From Ghiorsea sp. (GTDB taxonomy: Bacteria; Pseudomonadota; Zetaproteobacteria; Mariprofundales; Mariprofundaceae): DNA of 9,137 nucleotides. Of this stretch, positions 6,751 through 9,137 are shown in pieces; position 1 is the stretch's first letter; every line of letters begins with the position of its first letter. The notes beneath the pieces are model-generated. The model worked only from the letters and a program-made list of their open reading frames with translations. It had not been told where the DNA came from and ran no database searches. The stretch spans positions 1 to 9,137 of the forward strand of contig JAJFLD010000033.1 in assembly GCA_021772875.1 (NCBI GenBank), written 5' to 3'. The position numbers and the translations under genes were made by a program.

Positions 6751-7338
6751 ATGGTGAGAAAGCTAATGCTAGCAATATCTGTGATGTTATTAGCGGCTTT
6801 TGCAACCCAAGCTGCTGCAGAAGAGGGTAAGCTTAGTGTAGGTCTTGGTAGCTATGCATTAAACCTTAAATTATCCAATGCTACATCTACGCAAAAAATA
6901 AATGCCACAGGCCCAACACTGGTGGTTAATTATGACTTGATAAATCTAGTTTCGATCAATAGCCATGTGTATTCGGTTGAATACACAATGGCGGCACTTT
7001 ATGAGTTCCGTTTTGTGCCAACCAAATATGCTACTTTTGGCTTTGATACATCGGTTCGTTTTGGGAAAAATAATTTGGGTTTTACTTATTTTGCTTCGCT
7101 TGGTTACTTTAATGAAACCATGAAGATTAGTGCTGCATCTGTGACCTCTAGAGTTGCCGTGAATTATTTTAGTGGTGCATTGATTGGTGCTGGTATTGGG
7201 TATCAATGGGATCATGTGAATATCACGTTGGATGCAGCTGTTCGATCTACTGGGGATTATGAAAATGTTGCCCCAACTGCGCCACCCATTAAAGCGACAG
7301 CAACTTCAGGGTCATTAAATGTATCGTATGTTTTTTAA
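6751..7338 (+). CDS. Outer-membrane beta-barrel protein, function unknown
   Basis: The 195-residue precursor has a clear Sec signal peptide: basic start MVRK, hydrophobic core about 5-18, and an AAA cleavage site after residue 23, giving a mature form beginning EEGKLSV. The mature part is rich in Gly, Ser, Thr, Tyr and Phe in alternating beta-strand patterns, for example 27-41, 55-71, 81-89, 93-105, 109-122, 135-165 and 186-195. It ends in VSYVF, with the C-terminal phenylalanine recognised by the BAM machinery. It contains no cysteine. Size and pattern suggest a small barrel of about eight strands, as in OmpA/OmpW/opacity-type porins, but I do not recognise a specific family or ligand. GGGAG at 6739-6743 sits 7 bases before the ATG. 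It lies alone 72 bp after aroC, and its right-hand neighbour is convergent. Confidence 0.8.
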   Translation: MVRKLMLAISVMLLAAFATQAAAEEGKLSVGLGSYALNLKLSNATSTQKINATGPTLVVNYDLINLVSINSHVYSVEYTMAALYEFRFVPTKYATFGFDTSVRFGKNNLGFTYFASLGYFNETMKISAASVTSRVAVNYFSGALIGAGIGYQWDHVNITLDAAVRSTGDYENVAPTAPPIKATATSGSLNVSYVF

Positions 7339-7343
7339 ACATA
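7327..7343. repeat. AT-rich inverted repeat spanning the stop codon of the beta-barrel gene
   Basis: TATGTTT (7327-7333) and AAACATA (7337-7343) are perfect inverted arms around a TTT loop, with the TAA stop at 7336-7338. It could mark the 3' end of the transcript. However, the stem has a single G-C pair and no T-run follows on the plus strand, so terminator function is doubtful. Confidence 0.3.
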
Positions 7344-7478
7344 AAAATTCTTTGTAACGTGAACTAAATCTATTTCCCATTGTAGAAAATAAGAATGCAA
7401 AACCTTACTCTGTTATGGATGGTGCGTGGACAAGCATACTTTTCAATTCTTTAATGAGCGCAAAATGAAGAAACACTC
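7339..7478. other. Convergent intergenic spacer
   Basis: This AT-rich 140-bp stretch separates the 3' ends of the beta-barrel gene (plus strand) and the RND pump gene (minus strand). No gene is seen. Transcripts from both sides should end here, yet I see no GC-rich hairpin with a T-run in either direction. Confidence 0.5.
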
Positions 7479-9137
7479 TCAAGCTTTAACTTCTTTAGAC
7501 TTATCTGTAGCCAAGAGCATGTAGACTGATGGTACGACAAATAAAGTGAAGACCGTGCCAATAGATAAACCTGTAAAAATAACTAAACCCATAGCATGCC
7601 GCCCTGCAGCACCAGCACCACTGGCTAAAAGTAGTGGCAAAACACCAAGCACCATGGCTGCTGTTGTCATCAAAATCGGACGCAAACGAATAGATGAAGC
7701 TTCAATGATAGCTTCGATTTTCGATCTGCCTTGATGCTGCAATTCATTGGCAAATTGAACCATTAAAATGCCATGTTTACTTATAAGCCCCATCAAAGTT
7801 ACCAAACCTACCTGCGTGTAGATATTGATGGTTGCTAAGCCAAAATTAATGAATATCAGTGCACCAAAAAGTGCCATGGGAACGGATATCAGGATCACCA
7901 AAGGATCTCTGAAACTATTAAATTGCACAGCCAAAGCCAAAAAGACAATCACAATCGCAAACACCATGATAAGTGCAAAACCATCTGATTCGCGAACATA
8001 TTGACGAGATGGCCCTGCGTAATCCACGGCATAACCACTGGGGGCGATTTCATTCAATGTTTTGTTCATGAATTCAAGCACCTGCTTTTGTGATACACTG
8101 GGCGCATAGACACCTGATATCGTTGCACTATTCATTTGCTGGAAATGATTAATAGATTCGGGCACAACATCATGTTGCAAGGTGGCAAGTGTGGAAACTG
8201 AAATCATATCCCCTGATGGGGTTTTGACGTAAAAATCAAGAACCTGTTTAGGGTTGAGGCGAAATTGCTGCTCTACTTGTGGCATCACACGATAGGAACG
8301 CCCGTCCATTGCGAAATAATTGACATAACCACCGCCAAGCGCACTGCCAAGCGCTGCACCAATGCTTTGTTGCGTCATGCCCATGTCGGCGATCATATCT
8401 TTATTGATCATCAGTGTTGTTTGAGGTTTATCAATTTTTAAATTTGAATCAATAAAGAAAAACATGCCGCTGGCTTGTGCTTTAGCGACCACCTGTTGTA
8501 CAATTTGATTCAAATTTTGATAAGACTCAGTTGTTTTAATGACAAACTGTAAAGGAAGACCGCCAGACCCCGGTAAGGATGGAACCTGAAAAGCGGCAAC
8601 ACGAGCGCCAGCGATAGTGCTCCATTTTTGTTGTAATTCTTGTTGCAATTGAGTGGCGCTGCGTTGTCTTTCGTCCCAAGGTTTAAACAATACCCCACCA
8701 ATACCTTGATTGACTGTGGGTGTGCCCGTCATTTGAAACATTTGTTCGTATTCAGGAAGCGAGTTGGCAAGCTTGAACATTTCATCTGCATAAGCGCTCA
8801 TTTGCTGGGCTGTTGCATCTGGCGCACCAACAACTTGACCTAAGACTATGCCTTGGTCTTCTTGTGGGGCTAATTCCGACTTGGATGTTGTGAATAAAAA
8901 GATCACTCCCATAAAAATAAGAATGCCCATCACAACCATCACTGGCCATGTTTCTAAGGTGCTTGTTAAACGCCGCTTATAACTATCATGCAAGCGCTCA
9001 AATTGACGGCTGACAAATGCAAGCAGTGCTGGCTCTTGTTTCTTTGTTTTGAATATTTTGGAAGCCATCATGGGTGATAAAGTAAGGGCAACAACTGCAG
9101 ATATAATAACAGCACCAGCTAAGGTAAAAGCAAATTC
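7479..9137 (-). CDS. RND-family efflux transporter permease, C-terminal part (gene cut by window edge)
   Basis: Inner-membrane proton-driven pump of the AcrB/MexB type (hydrophobe/amphiphile efflux). 552 codons are visible; the reading frame stays open to 9137, so the ATG at 9071 is internal and not the true start. In visible numbering, residues 1-24 match transmembrane helix 6 (ending ALTLSPMM). A cytoplasmic linker follows, then helix 7 at about 64-82, and SELAPQEDQG (87-96), the family's entry to the second periplasmic loop. The porter and docking region runs to about 380. Helices 8-12 fill about 385-542, with VGLVTLMGLISKHGILMVQF (443-462), RLRPILMTTAAMVLGVLPLL (484-503) and GAGAAGRHAMG (507-517). 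The TGA stop is at 7479-7481. The N-terminal half, with the helix 4 proton-relay aspartates, is outside the window. A periplasmic adaptor gene would be expected upstream on the minus strand (inference). Substrate cannot be predicted. Confidence 0.93.
   Translation of the reverse strand, partial: EFAFTLAGAVIISAVVALTLSPMMASKIFKTKKQEPALLAFVSRQFERLHDSYKRRLTSTLETWPVMVVMGILIFMGVIFLFTTSKSELAPQEDQGIVLGQVVGAPDATAQQMSAYADEMFKLANSLPEYEQMFQMTGTPTVNQGIGGVLFKPWDERQRSATQLQQELQQKWSTIAGARVAAFQVPSLPGSGGLPLQFVIKTTESYQNLNQIVQQVVAKAQASGMFFFIDSNLKIDKPQTTLMINKDMIADMGMTQQSIGAALGSALGGGYVNYFAMDGRSYRVMPQVEQQFRLNPKQVLDFYVKTPSGDMISVSTLATLQHDVVPESINHFQQMNSATISGVYAPSVSQKQVLEFMNKTLNEIAPSGYAVDYAGPSRQYVRESDGFALIMVFAIVIVFLALAVQFNSFRDPLVILISVPMALFGALIFINFGLATINIYTQVGLVTLMGLISKHGILMVQFANELQHQGRSKIEAIIEASSIRLRPILMTTAAMVLGVLPLLLASGAGAAGRHAMGLVIFTGLSIGTVFTLFVVPSVYMLLATDKSKEVKA

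Noticed and set aside
9069..9071. ATG at 9071 as the true start of the RND gene
   Set aside because: The 22 codons upstream to the window edge are open and encode the end of a typical RND transmembrane helix; a start here would leave out half of the transporter.

Overview
The window looks like ordinary chromosomal DNA from a Gram-negative bacterium. It carries a peptidoglycan gene (murA), an outer-membrane beta-barrel protein with a Sec signal peptide, and the C-terminal part of an RND efflux pump. Base composition is moderately AT-rich (mid-40s % G+C by eye) and coding style is uniform. The murA-hisG-hisD order with a short-form HisG fits Proteobacteria of the beta/gamma/zeta type. I cannot place it more closely from sequence alone.

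Layout. Positions 1-236 are non-coding and form the leader of murA. From 237 to 4748, five plus-strand genes are packed tightly: murA, hisG, hisD, hisB, hisH. Gaps are 38 bp, a 4-bp overlap, 14 bp and 3 bp, so this is very probably one operon. After an 83-bp gap come fabI (4832-5614) and aroC (5617-6678), only 2 bp apart. A 72-bp gap then leads to a 195-residue outer-membrane beta-barrel gene (6751-7338). After a 140-bp convergent spacer, the minus strand carries the last 552 codons of an RND-family efflux transporter (7479-9137), which runs off the right edge.

How the genes work together. HisG (step 1), HisH (glutaminase half of step 5), HisB (step 6, dehydratase only) and HisD (last two steps) are four parts of histidine biosynthesis. 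The others (HisZ for the short HisG, HisI/HisE, HisA, HisF, HisC and a histidinol-phosphatase) are not here and must be encoded elsewhere if the pathway is complete. MurA starts peptidoglycan precursor synthesis, FabI completes each round of fatty-acid elongation, and AroC makes chorismate. The cluster is therefore a mixed anabolic housekeeping block, followed by two envelope genes.

All complete enzymes keep their recognisable catalytic motifs and near-standard lengths, with no frameshifts. I found no mobile element, CRISPR array, tRNA or rRNA, and no sign of a novel defence or other undescribed system. The points most worth a second look are the his cluster stopping at hisH without hisA/hisF, and the unassigned outer-membrane protein.
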